Assembly (NCBI GenBank): GCA_015056795.1
Contig: SVFO01000006.1
Span: forward strand, 11,658-75,657
Length of the DNA: 64,000 nt
Source of the DNA: Lachnospiraceae bacterium
Lineage (GTDB): Bacteria; Bacillota; Clostridia; Lachnospirales; Lachnospiraceae
Direction: 5' to 3'
Shown: positions 8,966 to 16,639 of the stretch, piece by piece
How positions within the stretch are numbered: the stretch's first letter is position 1
How the letters are laid out: every line of letters starts with the position of its first letter
The notes under the pieces: generated by a model
Database searches by the model: none
The model's input: the letters and a program-made list of their open reading frames with translations, nothing else
Told to the model about the DNA's origin: nothing
Made by a program: the position numbers and the translations under genes

Positions 8966-10072
8966 ATGAATAAGATTTTGGTAACCAGATCATCCATGCC
9001 TGAATTGGATGAATACATAAATGAAATCAAGGAAATTTGGGATACACATTGGATGACCAACATGGGACCAAAGCACATGCAACTGCAGGAGGCGCTACGC
9101 AGCTTCATGGGCGTGGAGAACGTGGAGCTCTTTACGAATGGTCATATGGCGATCGAATTGACGCTTCAGGCCATGAATTTACGGGGAGAAGTGATCACGA
9201 CGCCATTTACGTTTGCTTCGACTACGCATGCAATTGTTCGAAATGGTCTGGAGCCGGTCTTCTGTGACATTGATCCCGTGACATTTACAATGGATACCGG
9301 GAAGCTGGAGGGCCTGATCACGGAGCGGACTTGCGCAATCCTTCCCGTGCATGTATATGGGAATGTCTGCAACATTGAAGAGATTGACGGGATTGCCCGC
9401 AAATACGGACTAAGGGTGATCTATGACGCCTGCCATACCTTTGGAGAAACCTATAAAGGAACAGGCGTAGGATGCTTTGGAGATGCGTCCTGCTTCTCCT
9501 TTCACGCGACGAAGGTTTTCAACACAATAGAGGGTGGAGCAGTCTCATTCCATGATAAAAGACTCGGGGATGCATTGTATGATCTGAAGAATTTTGGCAT
9601 TCATGGACCGGAAGAGGTAAGTGCCGTTGGGGCAAACGCTAAGATGAACGAGTTTTGTGCCGCAATGGGCCTTTGTAACCTGAGGCATCTTCAGGACGAG
9701 ATTTCCAAACGGAAAGCGGTGGCGGAGCGCTACAGAAGCCATCTGGCGGGGGTTGAGGGGCTTCAACTGAACGTGGTTCAACCCGAGGTGACATCCAATT
9801 ATGCGTACTTCCCCGTTGTCTTTAACGAGCAGCTTTTTGGATCCGACCGCGACCATGCGTATGATGCGCTGGCAGAACATGACATTCATGCCAGAAAATA
9901 TTTCTACCCGCTGACCAGCACATATTCTGCTTTTCATGGGAAGTACAATGCATTGGAAACGCCGGTTGCCCTTCAAGTCAGCAAAAGAGTACTGACTTTG
10001 CCAATGTATGCCGATCTGGCGCTTGAAGATGTTGACAGAATCTGTGAAATCGTATTATCCAGTAGAAAGTGA
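8966..10072 (+). CDS. DegT/DnrJ/EryC1/StrS family PLP-dependent sugar aminotransferase
   Basis: A 368-residue protein from ATG 8966 (GGAG lies nine bases upstream; ATG 8957 is the alternative). It starts MNKILVTRSSMPELDEY and has HWMTNMGPKHMQLQEAL, the cofactor region ELFTNGHMAIELTLQA, TTPFTFASTTHAI, the aspartate in YDACHTFGE, and the PLP lysine in FSFHATKVFNTIEGGA. It is the canonical length for the family. It aminates a nucleotide-keto-sugar in the polysaccharide pathway. It is clearly different from the first aminotransferase at 258-1583. The last 20 codons recur as a remnant at 20453-20529, evidence that a second related copy once stood in this locus. Confidence 0.92.
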   Translation: MNKILVTRSSMPELDEYINEIKEIWDTHWMTNMGPKHMQLQEALRSFMGVENVELFTNGHMAIELTLQAMNLRGEVITTPFTFASTTHAIVRNGLEPVFCDIDPVTFTMDTGKLEGLITERTCAILPVHVYGNVCNIEEIDGIARKYGLRVIYDACHTFGETYKGTGVGCFGDASCFSFHATKVFNTIEGGAVSFHDKRLGDALYDLKNFGIHGPEEVSAVGANAKMNEFCAAMGLCNLRHLQDEISKRKAVAERYRSHLAGVEGLQLNVVQPEVTSNYAYFPVVFNEQLFGSDRDHAYDALAEHDIHARKYFYPLTSTYSAFHGKYNALETPVALQVSKRVLTLPMYADLALEDVDRICEIVLSSRK

Positions 10073-10074
10073 AT

Positions 10075-10113
10075 AAGGTGGGATAAGTCGTGAGGGAAGA
10101 ATTAAAAGGAAAA
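10075..10113 (+). repeat. Direct-repeat copy A: 5' end of the ATP-grasp gene
   Basis: These 39 bases match 22401-22439 at 38 positions. At the distal site they form the ribosome binding site and first codons of an intact ATP-grasp gene (REELKGK). Here the homology stops at once and the frame closes after KGFSDRAIES, so this is a truncated gene start. It marks a recombination junction shared by two points about 12.3 kb apart. Confidence 0.85.
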
Positions 10114-10155
10114 GGCTTTTCTGACCGTGCAATTGAAAGTTGAAGGATGTGGAAG

Positions 10156-10185
10156 ATGAGTGACGTACTGGTTACTGTAGTCTAA
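10156..10185 (+). pseudogene. Truncated start of a probable GT2 glycosyltransferase
   Basis: GAAGGATGTGGAAG precedes an ATG that reads MSDVLVTVV and then stops. This is a typical opening of GT2 glycosyltransferases, whose first beta strand is followed by a C-x-T-Y/F-N motif that is absent here. Only nine codons remain, directly upstream of another fragment at 10194. The identification rests on a very short match and is tentative. Confidence 0.45.
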
Positions 10186-10193
10186 ATAAGACA

Positions 10194-10505
10194 ATGAGTG
10201 TGTACAGGTATTACTCCAAGGGGTCATGGACGGCAACTACTTTTACAAGGATCGATTCCGATAAAGCGATAATGCTGGATCGCGAGAAAATAGACATGCT
10301 TGAAAGATGCGATCAGTATTCCGGTGGCAAGTATACGGACATTTTCCGCAAAGTGATTATGGCAAAGGAAGCAGACATTTTGTTCAAACAAAAAAAGTAT
10401 CGCGATATAGTATTAAAAAACAAATATTTGAGGTTGTTCTATAAGCAATATGGTTTATTAAGAACCTGCCTGCTTTTGGTGAGGGCGGTGAGCTGCCATG
10501 AATAA
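10194..10505 (+). CDS. Small protein or C-terminal remnant, probable glycosyltransferase fragment (copy 2)
   Basis: This 103-residue frame begins MSVYRYYSKGSWTATTF and ends LLRTCLLLVRAVSCHE. It is homologous to the frameshifted copy at 8505-8812, and both begin at the same residue. The SVYRYYS-GSW segment resembles the closing part of GT32/DXD-type glycosyltransferases, so it may be a tail cut from a longer enzyme. A free-standing small protein is the alternative. It lacks a clear Shine-Dalgarno sequence and overlaps the flippase start by eight bases. No function is assigned. Confidence 0.55.
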   Translation: MSVYRYYSKGSWTATTFTRIDSDKAIMLDREKIDMLERCDQYSGGKYTDIFRKVIMAKEADILFKQKKYRDIVLKNKYLRLFYKQYGLLRTCLLLVRAVSCHE

Positions 10506-12018
10506 TCGGCAAAAATCAATTACAAGCAATTTTATATGGCGTTTTTTGGAACGAATCGGGGCACAAGGCGTTACGTTTATCGTGTCGGTAGTTCTTGCAA
10601 GAATACTTGATCCTGCCGTGTATGGTACGGTAGCAATTGTCACAGTCTTTACTGCCATTATGCAAGTATTTGTGGACAGCGGCATGGGAAATGCCCTGAT
10701 TCAAAAAAATGATGCGGATGAAGTGGATTTCTCGTCAGTTTTTTATTTTAATCTTATGATGAGTGCGCTTCTGTACATAGCCATGTTTTTTGTGGCTCCG
10801 TATATAGCCTTGTTTTATGAAATGCCGGAGCTTACAAAGCTGATCAGGGTCATGAGCCTTGTTTTGATCATAGCAGGAGTGAAGAATGTTCAGCAGGCAT
10901 ATGTGTCCAAACAGATGCTTTTTAAAAAGTTCTTTTTCTCCACGTTGGGAGGAACCATCGGGGCTGCGATCGTCGGTATCTGGATGGCCGGGAAGGGGTA
11001 TGGCGTTTGGGCTCTGGTGGTGCAAGGGCTCTTTAATTCTCTTGTTGATACAATAATTCTTTGGATTACCGTAAAATGGAGACCAAAACGGCTATTTTCA
11101 ATCCAGAGATTAAAGAATTTATTTGGCTTTGGGTGGAAGTTGCTTGCCTCGGCGTTATTGAACACCGGATATAGAGAAGTAAGACAACTGATCATAGGGA
11201 AAATATACACTTCTGATGATTTGGCTTTTTACAACAGAGGCAACCAATTTCCGCATTTGATCGTAACAAATATAAACACGTCCATGGACAGCGTATTATT
11301 TCCATCCATGGCGAAGGAGCAGGATGATCGGGAATTAGTAAGAGACATGACGCGTCGGGCAATTAAGATAAGTTCGTTTTTAATGATGCCTTTGATGATG
11401 GGATTAGCCGTGTGCGCTGAACCGATTGTACGAATAGTTTTGACTGAAAAGTGGCTTTCATGCGTATTTTTTTTAAGGATCTTTTGCTTTACTTACGCAT
11501 TTTTCCCGATACACACCGCTAATCTAAATGCCATCAAGGCAATGGGACGTAGTGACCTTTTCCTTAAATTGGAGATCGTTAAAAAGCTTTTTGAACTCGG
11601 GTTGCTATTGGCAACAATGTTCATTAGCGTTGAGGCAATGGCGCTAAGTTTACTGCCTGCAACCTTTCTCGGACAGGCCATCAACGCCTGGCCAAATCGA
11701 AAAATATTAAACTACGGATATGGGGAACAGCTGAAGGATTTGCTGCCGCAAATGATGCTGTCCTGTGTTATGGGGGGGATGGTATACGGCATAAGCTTTC
11801 TTCATTTGAGCGACTGGGTGACGTTATTGCTTCAAATTCCCGTGGGGATCGCAATTTATGTGTCAGCATCAATGATTTTTCATGTTGACAGTTTCGAGTT
11901 TTTGGTTAGCGCAGCGAAAGGATATTTCGGAAAGACTAATATTGGAAACGTAAAGCATTCCGTAGATAAGCGGATTATGAAAGGAGACACGGATCATGAA
12001 ACTACAGAAAACAGATGA
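10498..12018 (+). CDS. wzx: Polysaccharide repeat-unit flippase (Wzx/MOP family)
   Basis: This 506-residue protein has the opening SITSNFIWRFLERIGAQGVTF and about fourteen predicted membrane helices. The family feature FVDSGMGNALIQKNDADEVDFSSVFYFN sits near residues 60-85, and YAFFPIHTANLNAIKAMGRSD near 340. These lipid III flippases of the MOP exporter superfamily move undecaprenyl-linked repeat units across the membrane for Wzy. The gene is complete. Its last 25 bases overlap an ATG (11996) that opens a truncated downstream gene. It is the only intact flippase seen; remnants of two others are at 12221-12247 and 16098-16633. Confidence 0.92.
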   Translation: MNNRQKSITSNFIWRFLERIGAQGVTFIVSVVLARILDPAVYGTVAIVTVFTAIMQVFVDSGMGNALIQKNDADEVDFSSVFYFNLMMSALLYIAMFFVAPYIALFYEMPELTKLIRVMSLVLIIAGVKNVQQAYVSKQMLFKKFFFSTLGGTIGAAIVGIWMAGKGYGVWALVVQGLFNSLVDTIILWITVKWRPKRLFSIQRLKNLFGFGWKLLASALLNTGYREVRQLIIGKIYTSDDLAFYNRGNQFPHLIVTNINTSMDSVLFPSMAKEQDDRELVRDMTRRAIKISSFLMMPLMMGLAVCAEPIVRIVLTEKWLSCVFFLRIFCFTYAFFPIHTANLNAIKAMGRSDLFLKLEIVKKLFELGLLLATMFISVEAMALSLLPATFLGQAINAWPNRKILNYGYGEQLKDLLPQMMLSCVMGGMVYGISFLHLSDWVTLLLQIPVGIAIYVSASMIFHVDSFEFLVSAAKGYFGKTNIGNVKHSVDKRIMKGDTDHETTENR

Positions 12019-12042
12019 CTTAAAGGAGCAGATCGCGATGGG
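11996..12042 (+). pseudogene. Truncated 5' end of an unidentified gene
   Basis: AAAGGAG followed nine bases later by ATG 11996 opens a frame reading MKLQKTDDLKEQIAMG, after which it runs into unrelated sequence at about 12043. The start signals look genuine and the overlap with the flippase end is typical of operons. I read it as the stump of a gene whose body was lost at the junction with Bacteroidota-like sequence. The original product is not identifiable from 16 codons. Confidence 0.45.
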
Positions 12043-12216
12043 AAGGATGCTTTCCGCGAGATGGGCATCAACCTCCGCTTCCTGCGGCGCAACGAGGACA
12101 TCCGCTACAAACAATTTGGTGGCGAGTTCGTTCCCGACCTGAGCATTATCGACCTGATGATGTTCTGCTCACGCGACGAGTTGCATGACATGTTGAATCG
12201 TTATCATTTCTTATGA
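12043..12216 (+). pseudogene. 3' end of a WbqC-family gene (remnant)
   Basis: The frame reads MGINLRFLRRNEDIRY, KQFGGEFVPDLSIIDLMMF and DELHDMLNRYHFL before TGA 12214-12216. This aligns with the end of the intact WbqC-like protein at 21700-22395 (GIKLRFINTGEITYRQFG, DDFVGKLSILDVIMFNS, DEIKEMLGRYELIT). The upstream part of the gene is missing; the frame enters from the flippase stop. GC-ending codons differ from the local wzx gene, which points to a foreign donor. It is a C-terminal remnant with no start of its own. Confidence 0.8.
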
Positions 12217-12220
12217 TCCA

Positions 12221-12247
12221 ATGTCAGAATCACTGAAACAGAAAACG
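12221..12247 (+). pseudogene. 5' end of a second flippase gene (remnant)
   Basis: Immediately after the WbqC remnant an ATG reads MSESLKQKT and then loses homology. The same start, MAESLKDKTVKGLGWS, is found at the flippase pseudogene 16098. A frame continues to 13489, but the ATP-grasp protein has its own ribosome binding site and ATG at 12293. I therefore read the first nine codons as the stump of a flippase gene that once followed wbqC. Confidence 0.55.
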
Positions 12248-12292
12248 GATTATTTTTTTGTAATCATTCAATATTCAAATAGGAGAAAATGT

Positions 12293-13489
12293 ATGAAACT
12301 ATACGCAAGTGAAGACGAGGCCTATCAGATCCGCACAGGCCGTGAGATTGTAGAGGCTTATCCCGAAATCTACAATCAGTGGATCATCCAAGACATTAAG
12401 AAGAAGTTGGAAGCACGTGCCAAAACCAGACCCGACATAGCAGGCGGCAGAAGCATAGAGGACATCTTTGCCATTGCCACTTACGACTACTGGCAATATG
12501 GTATCGATACACCCGAAGAGTTCTCCCACGAGCAGTTAGGAGCTACCGACGAAAAGAAACGCCAGTACATCACCTTCCGAGGACGCTTCGACTACATATA
12601 CCATCTGAACAAGAAGGAGGACATGCACCTGCTGAGCAACAAGTGGCATGCCTACCAGCTGCTGAAGGATGCTTACCGGCGCGAGGTGCTGCTGCTCGAA
12701 AGCGAGCAGGACTTCCCTGCCTTTGCAGCATTCTGTCAGCGTCACCCCACGTTCGTCGTCAAGCCCGTCGGTCTCGGCCTGTCGTTGGGAGTCCGCAAAG
12801 TGGAGGTCGGAGACTACTCCCCTCTCCTTGGGAGAGGGGCTGGGGGTGAGGCTCTCCACACACTCTTCGACCAGTTGTTTATAGAAATAGAGACCGAAAA
12901 CAGCCATTGGAACTGTGGCACCGAAAAGGGCGTGCTGTTGGAGGAACTGATTGAGCAAGGCGAGGAAATGGCTATGCTTCATCCTGCCAGTGTCAACAGT
13001 GTGCGGATGCTCACCATCAATCTGGGAGATGGCGACATCCGTCTATGGTATCCTTACGTCCGTATCGGTGTGGGTGGGCATTTTATCAGTTCAGCAGCAA
13101 CCGGTAGCATTGTTGCAGGCATCAATGCGGGTACAGGCGTGGTGGAGACTACTGGTTTTGACAAGTTAGGAGGGATCACTGATGTGCATCCAGACACCCA
13201 TTTCACAATTAAGGGTATCAAGATTCCCCGATGGGGGCAGCTCTGCCAGAAAGCCATAGAGATGTCTAAGCGTCTGCCTACCCTGCGCTACATCGGCTGG
13301 GATTTTGTCTATGACAAGGACGGAGAGTGGATTGTGATGGAGGGCAATGAAAATGCCGGAATAAGCAGTTCTCAGCTGATTCATCACAGAGGAATGCGTG
13401 AGGAGTTTGAACAACTCATCGGCTACCATCCTATCAAAGAATACTGGTGGCAAGGCAAATACCCTTCAAGATTCGAAAACATTAAATAG
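12293..13489 (+). CDS. Sugar-transfer-associated ATP-grasp protein
   Basis: A 398-residue protein; AGGAG lies seven bases before ATG 12293. An N-terminal helical part (IDTPEEFSHEQLGATDEKK) precedes the ATP-grasp fold. The nucleotide-binding lysine region is FVVKPVGLGLSLGVRKV, then VLLEELIEQGEEMAMLHP, NSVRMLTIN, and the metal-binding IGWDFVYDKDGEWIVMEGNENAGI. Proteins of this type sit in capsule loci and are thought to attach amino acids or similar groups to sugar acids; the exact reaction is unknown. A palindromic element at 12817-12850 adds about eleven codons in frame. Codon use is richer in C-ending codons than in the flanking wzx gene, suggesting transfer from Bacteroidota. Confidence 0.85.
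   Translation: MKLYASEDEAYQIRTGREIVEAYPEIYNQWIIQDIKKKLEARAKTRPDIAGGRSIEDIFAIATYDYWQYGIDTPEEFSHEQLGATDEKKRQYITFRGRFDYIYHLNKKEDMHLLSNKWHAYQLLKDAYRREVLLLESEQDFPAFAAFCQRHPTFVVKPVGLGLSLGVRKVEVGDYSPLLGRGAGGEALHTLFDQLFIEIETENSHWNCGTEKGVLLEELIEQGEEMAMLHPASVNSVRMLTINLGDGDIRLWYPYVRIGVGGHFISSAATGSIVAGINAGTGVVETTGFDKLGGITDVHPDTHFTIKGIKIPRWGQLCQKAIEMSKRLPTLRYIGWDFVYDKDGEWIVMEGNENAGISSSQLIHHRGMREEFEQLIGYHPIKEYWWQGKYPSRFENIK
12817..12850. repeat. Palindromic element inserted in frame in the ATP-grasp gene
   Basis: CCCCTCTCC (12819-12827) pairs perfectly with GGAGAGGGG (12831-12839) around TTG, followed by CTGGGGGTGAG. In the gene frame it encodes SPLLGRGAGGE, which interrupts the protein between KVEVGDY and ALHTLFDQL. 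Short GC-rich palindromes of this appearance are common dispersed repeats in Bacteroidota and Cyanobacteria genomes, from my general knowledge. The frame is kept, so the product may still fold. Confidence 0.75.
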
Positions 13490-13497
13490 GAGGCATC

Positions 13498-14820
13498 ATG
13501 TCTGAAATGAATATTCTTGGAGTCGGAGACATCATTGTAGCAAAGCGACTGCCCTCAAAAGGCTACTGCGGCTATGACGAGATAAAGCACTTGTTAGATA
13601 GTCATGATGCCTGTTTCGGCAATCTTGAAACGACGGTTCATGATAATGAGGGCTATCCGTCGGCATTCCCTGGCGGTGCGTATTCGATGGCTAATCCCGC
13701 CGTTCTTGACGACTTAAAGCAGCAGGGCTTTAACGTGCTGAGCATAGCCAACAACCATGCTCTTGATTATTGTCAAAAAGGACTGGAAGCCACCATCCGC
13801 CACCTGAAGGATGCGGGAATGACTTACGTAGGGGCAGGCAGAAATCTGGCAGAGGCATCTATTCCTAAATATGTGGAATGTCGGGAAGGAAGGGTCGCCT
13901 TTATTGGCGTAACCAGTTCTTACCATGATTCGGACGCAGCCGGTCCTCAAGGCGGAATTGTGTCTGGGCGACCAGGCATTAACCCGCTCAGAAGAATTGA
14001 GTATTATGAGGTGACGGAAGAAAACTTTCATGCCTTGAGCAAAGTTGCAGAAGAGACGGACATGAACGATGGCTATAAATGGGCGGTGGCCTACGGCTAT
14101 AGAAGAGCCGGTGAGGTTTCGCCCGCGTCTGAGCAAAGCGAAGAGCTCTTCCTGCGGGAAATGAAGTTTGTAAAAGGCGGGTGCAACCGAAGGGTTAATC
14201 ACCCGCATCCAGCCGACATGGAGAGAATAAAAAACGCCATTCAGGAAGCAACCCTTCAGGCGGACTGTGTGGTGGTCAGCTTCCATTCCCATCAGATGAG
14301 CGGAAGTGCCGACAAACCGGCACCGTTTATCGTCGAGTTTTGTCACGCCTGTATTGATGCTGGTGCGAACGTTATATTCGGCCACGGTTCCCATGAACTA
14401 AGGGGATTGGAAATATACAAGAATGCTCCTATTTTCTATGGTCTCAACACCTACATCATGCATAATGAAATGCAAGAGGTGGAACCTTTCGAGTTTTATG
14501 AGCGGGTTGGTCAGGAACCATCTAAATATGATTATGTGGGATTAGGGATGAATCTCAGAAGCAAGGGCGGCACACGTGGGCTTTGTGCCGATCACAAGGC
14601 GTGGGAGTCCGTTGCGGCAAGTATTTCCATGAAAGATCATGAAGTAAAGGAAGTGAGAGTCTATCCCCTCTCTTTAGGATTTGAGAAAAGCAGAGCGCAG
14701 CGTGGCTGGCCGGTGATAGATAAAACAGGAAAGATCCTCGACAATTTCTGCAAACTGTCAAATAATCAATACGGAACCCAGTTTGAGTTAGCAGATGGTT
14801 ATGCCAGAGTGCTCCTCTAA
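13498..14820 (+). CDS. CapA-family protein (poly-gamma-glutamate synthesis/metallophosphatase-like)
   Basis: A 440-residue protein with the CapA/PGA_cap metallophosphatase-like motifs: LGVGDIIVAKRL near the start, FGNLETTVHD near residue 40, LSIANNHALDYCQKGLEATI near 80, VVVSFHSHQM near 260 and VIFGHGSHELRGLEIYKN near 295. It lacks a signal peptide or membrane anchor, unlike classical CapA, so it probably acts inside the cell. CapA proteins act in poly-gamma-glutamate capsule synthesis or export. Next to an ATP-grasp ligase it may serve in amino-acid decoration of the polymer, which is inference. GGAGG lies just before the ATG. Confidence 0.85.
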   Translation: MSEMNILGVGDIIVAKRLPSKGYCGYDEIKHLLDSHDACFGNLETTVHDNEGYPSAFPGGAYSMANPAVLDDLKQQGFNVLSIANNHALDYCQKGLEATIRHLKDAGMTYVGAGRNLAEASIPKYVECREGRVAFIGVTSSYHDSDAAGPQGGIVSGRPGINPLRRIEYYEVTEENFHALSKVAEETDMNDGYKWAVAYGYRRAGEVSPASEQSEELFLREMKFVKGGCNRRVNHPHPADMERIKNAIQEATLQADCVVVSFHSHQMSGSADKPAPFIVEFCHACIDAGANVIFGHGSHELRGLEIYKNAPIFYGLNTYIMHNEMQEVEPFEFYERVGQEPSKYDYVGLGMNLRSKGGTRGLCADHKAWESVAASISMKDHEVKEVRVYPLSLGFEKSRAQRGWPVIDKTGKILDNFCKLSNNQYGTQFELADGYARVLL

Positions 14821-14856
14821 TTTTCATTAACTATTTAACGAAGTATTGATTGAAAG

Positions 14857-16062
14857 ATGAACAGATTTTTAGAAAACCAAGTACAAAGCGATTGCTGTGG
14901 GTGCTCTGCTTGTGTAGAAGTATGTCCTGAGAACTGTCTTACTATAGGGAAGAATGATGATGGGATTATCGTTCCCCTTATTAGCAACAAGGATGCGTGT
15001 ATAGACTGCAGCCTGTGTTCAGAGGTGTGCCCTGTAGAAAACAAAATTACGACGAACTATAGCAATAAGTACTATGGTGCATATAGTGACATTCCGGAGG
15101 ATATTAATTTCAGTGCCTCCGGGGGCATTTTCCCGGCGTTGGCTCGTTGGGTTATAGAGCAGGGTGGCGTAGTATATGGCGCATATCTTGATGGCGAACA
15201 CGACTTGTATCATACTAAAATAACCGAAGCTAAAGATATCAAGAAGCTTCAGAATTCGAAATACTTCCAAAGCGAAATAAGAGCAGCATATAAGACATGC
15301 CAAGCAGACCTGCAGGAGGGTAGGCTCGTTTTGTTCACAGGTACTCCTTGTCAGGTGCAAGGATTGAAGTTGTTCTTAAAGAAAGACTTTGAGAATCTTC
15401 TTACTGCCGACTTAATCTGTCATGGGGTGCCCAGTAAGAAAATGTTTGATGCGTATGTGACATTCCTGGAAAAAAAGCATAGAGGTAAACTGATAGACAT
15501 TATTTTCCGTGATAAGAAGCGTAACGGATGGTCTCAAACCTTAAGATATACTATGGAATATCCGAACGGCAAACGGAAAGACTATTATTTACTCGGCAGG
15601 TTGTCTGAATATTTTGTTGCATTCCAAATAGGTGCAATTGAGAGAGAATCCTGCTATACTTGCCAATTCGCTTCAATGAACAGGCAGGGAGATATTTCTT
15701 TGGGTGATTTCTGGGGATATCATAAGAAACGACCGGACCTTAGGCACGACGAGGGCTTATCACTTATTATTTCAAATAGTGCTAAAGGAGAAAAGATTAT
15801 TAATGGACTAAGAAATTATGGTGCCTGTTTTATAGAAGTGGACGAAGAGAGTGTAAAGGTCACTGGGAATAGAAATATTTATCTCCCCTTAAAACGTCCA
15901 GAGATAAGAGACCATGTGTATGAAGAGTTGGACCAGCATGGCTTTGAGTATATTGCGAGAAAGTATTTTCGCAAAGCACATACATGGCAGAACAAGTTGA
16001 AGAATTTTCTGCCGCCAGTTATAGCCAATGCGTTCAAAAAAAAATACACTATTATAACTTAA
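14857..16062 (+). CDS. Coenzyme F420 hydrogenase/dehydrogenase beta-subunit family Fe-S protein
   Basis: A 401-residue protein with two 4Fe-4S ferredoxin motifs at the N-terminus (CCGCSACVEVCPENC and CIDCSLCSEVCPVEN). The FrhB-type N and C domains follow: GVVYGAYLDGEHDLYHTKI, LFTGTPCQVQGLKLFL, LICHGVPSKKMFDAY and a further cysteine pair in CYTCQFASMNRQGDISLGDFWG. This family recurs in capsule loci of gut bacteria, often beside pyruvyl transferases, where its redox job is not established. There is no Shine-Dalgarno sequence before the ATG, in contrast to the Clostridia-type genes around it. That, with codon use, suggests Bacteroidota origin. Confidence 0.88.
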   Translation: MNRFLENQVQSDCCGCSACVEVCPENCLTIGKNDDGIIVPLISNKDACIDCSLCSEVCPVENKITTNYSNKYYGAYSDIPEDINFSASGGIFPALARWVIEQGGVVYGAYLDGEHDLYHTKITEAKDIKKLQNSKYFQSEIRAAYKTCQADLQEGRLVLFTGTPCQVQGLKLFLKKDFENLLTADLICHGVPSKKMFDAYVTFLEKKHRGKLIDIIFRDKKRNGWSQTLRYTMEYPNGKRKDYYLLGRLSEYFVAFQIGAIERESCYTCQFASMNRQGDISLGDFWGYHKKRPDLRHDEGLSLIISNSAKGEKIINGLRNYGACFIEVDEESVKVTGNRNIYLPLKRPEIRDHVYEELDQHGFEYIARKYFRKAHTWQNKLKNFLPPVIANAFKKKYTIIT

Positions 16063-16097
16063 AATCAATCAAATTCTTTTGTAACTTGCTTTGAGGA

Positions 16098-16633
16098 ATG
16101 GCAGAATCATTAAAAGATAAGACGGTAAAGGGCTTGGGCTGGTCGGCATTAGACAATGCCGCCCGCTGATTTGTCTGAACAGTGCGCTTTACCCGCTCCA
16201 TGCCATCAACCTGAACATGCTGCAGGTGCAAGGACGCAGCGACCTGTTCCTCGGTCTGGAGGTTGTCAAGAAATTGATTGGCCTTATTCCTCTTGCGGTG
16301 TGCATCTTCTGGGGAATCATGCCCATGCTCTATGTGAATCTTGTCGTTGGAGTGGTGGCTTATTTCCTTAATTCGTATTATTCAGGCCGTCAGATAGGCT
16401 ATAGTTCATGGATGCAGGTAAAAGACATAGCCCCTTCTTGTCTGGTTGCCGCCATTGTAGCGATCAGCGTATTTTTCGTCAAGTATATCCCTGTAAGCTA
16501 CTGGGTGATATTGCCGCTGCAGATGGTAATGGGTGCCGTCGTCTTCATGGTGTTATGCCAGCTGACAAGAAACCCGGAATACATAGAGATGAAAACTATG
16601 CTTGCGCCATATCTAAGAAAGGCGAAAAGGTGA
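16098..16633 (+). pseudogene. Flippase (wzx) gene with large internal deletion
   Basis: The start MAESLKDKTVKGLGWSALDN reads from ATG 16098 and stops at 16167. From about 16161 a different frame continues as LYPLHAINLNMLQVQGRSDL and runs to LAPYLRKAKR and a stop at 16633. The second part aligns with residues from about 340 onward of the intact flippase (PIHTANLNAIKAMGRSD). About 320 central codons are missing and the two ends are joined out of frame. A 138-codon frame from ATG 16217 remains open but would be a non-functional tail. The gene is a deletion remnant, Bacteroidota-like in style. Confidence 0.85.
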
Positions 16634-16639
16634 AACCGC

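Noticed and set aside
12221-12292. Long N-terminus of the ATP-grasp protein
   Set aside because: The first nine codons match a flippase start instead, and the ATP-grasp gene has its own AGGAG and ATG at 12293.
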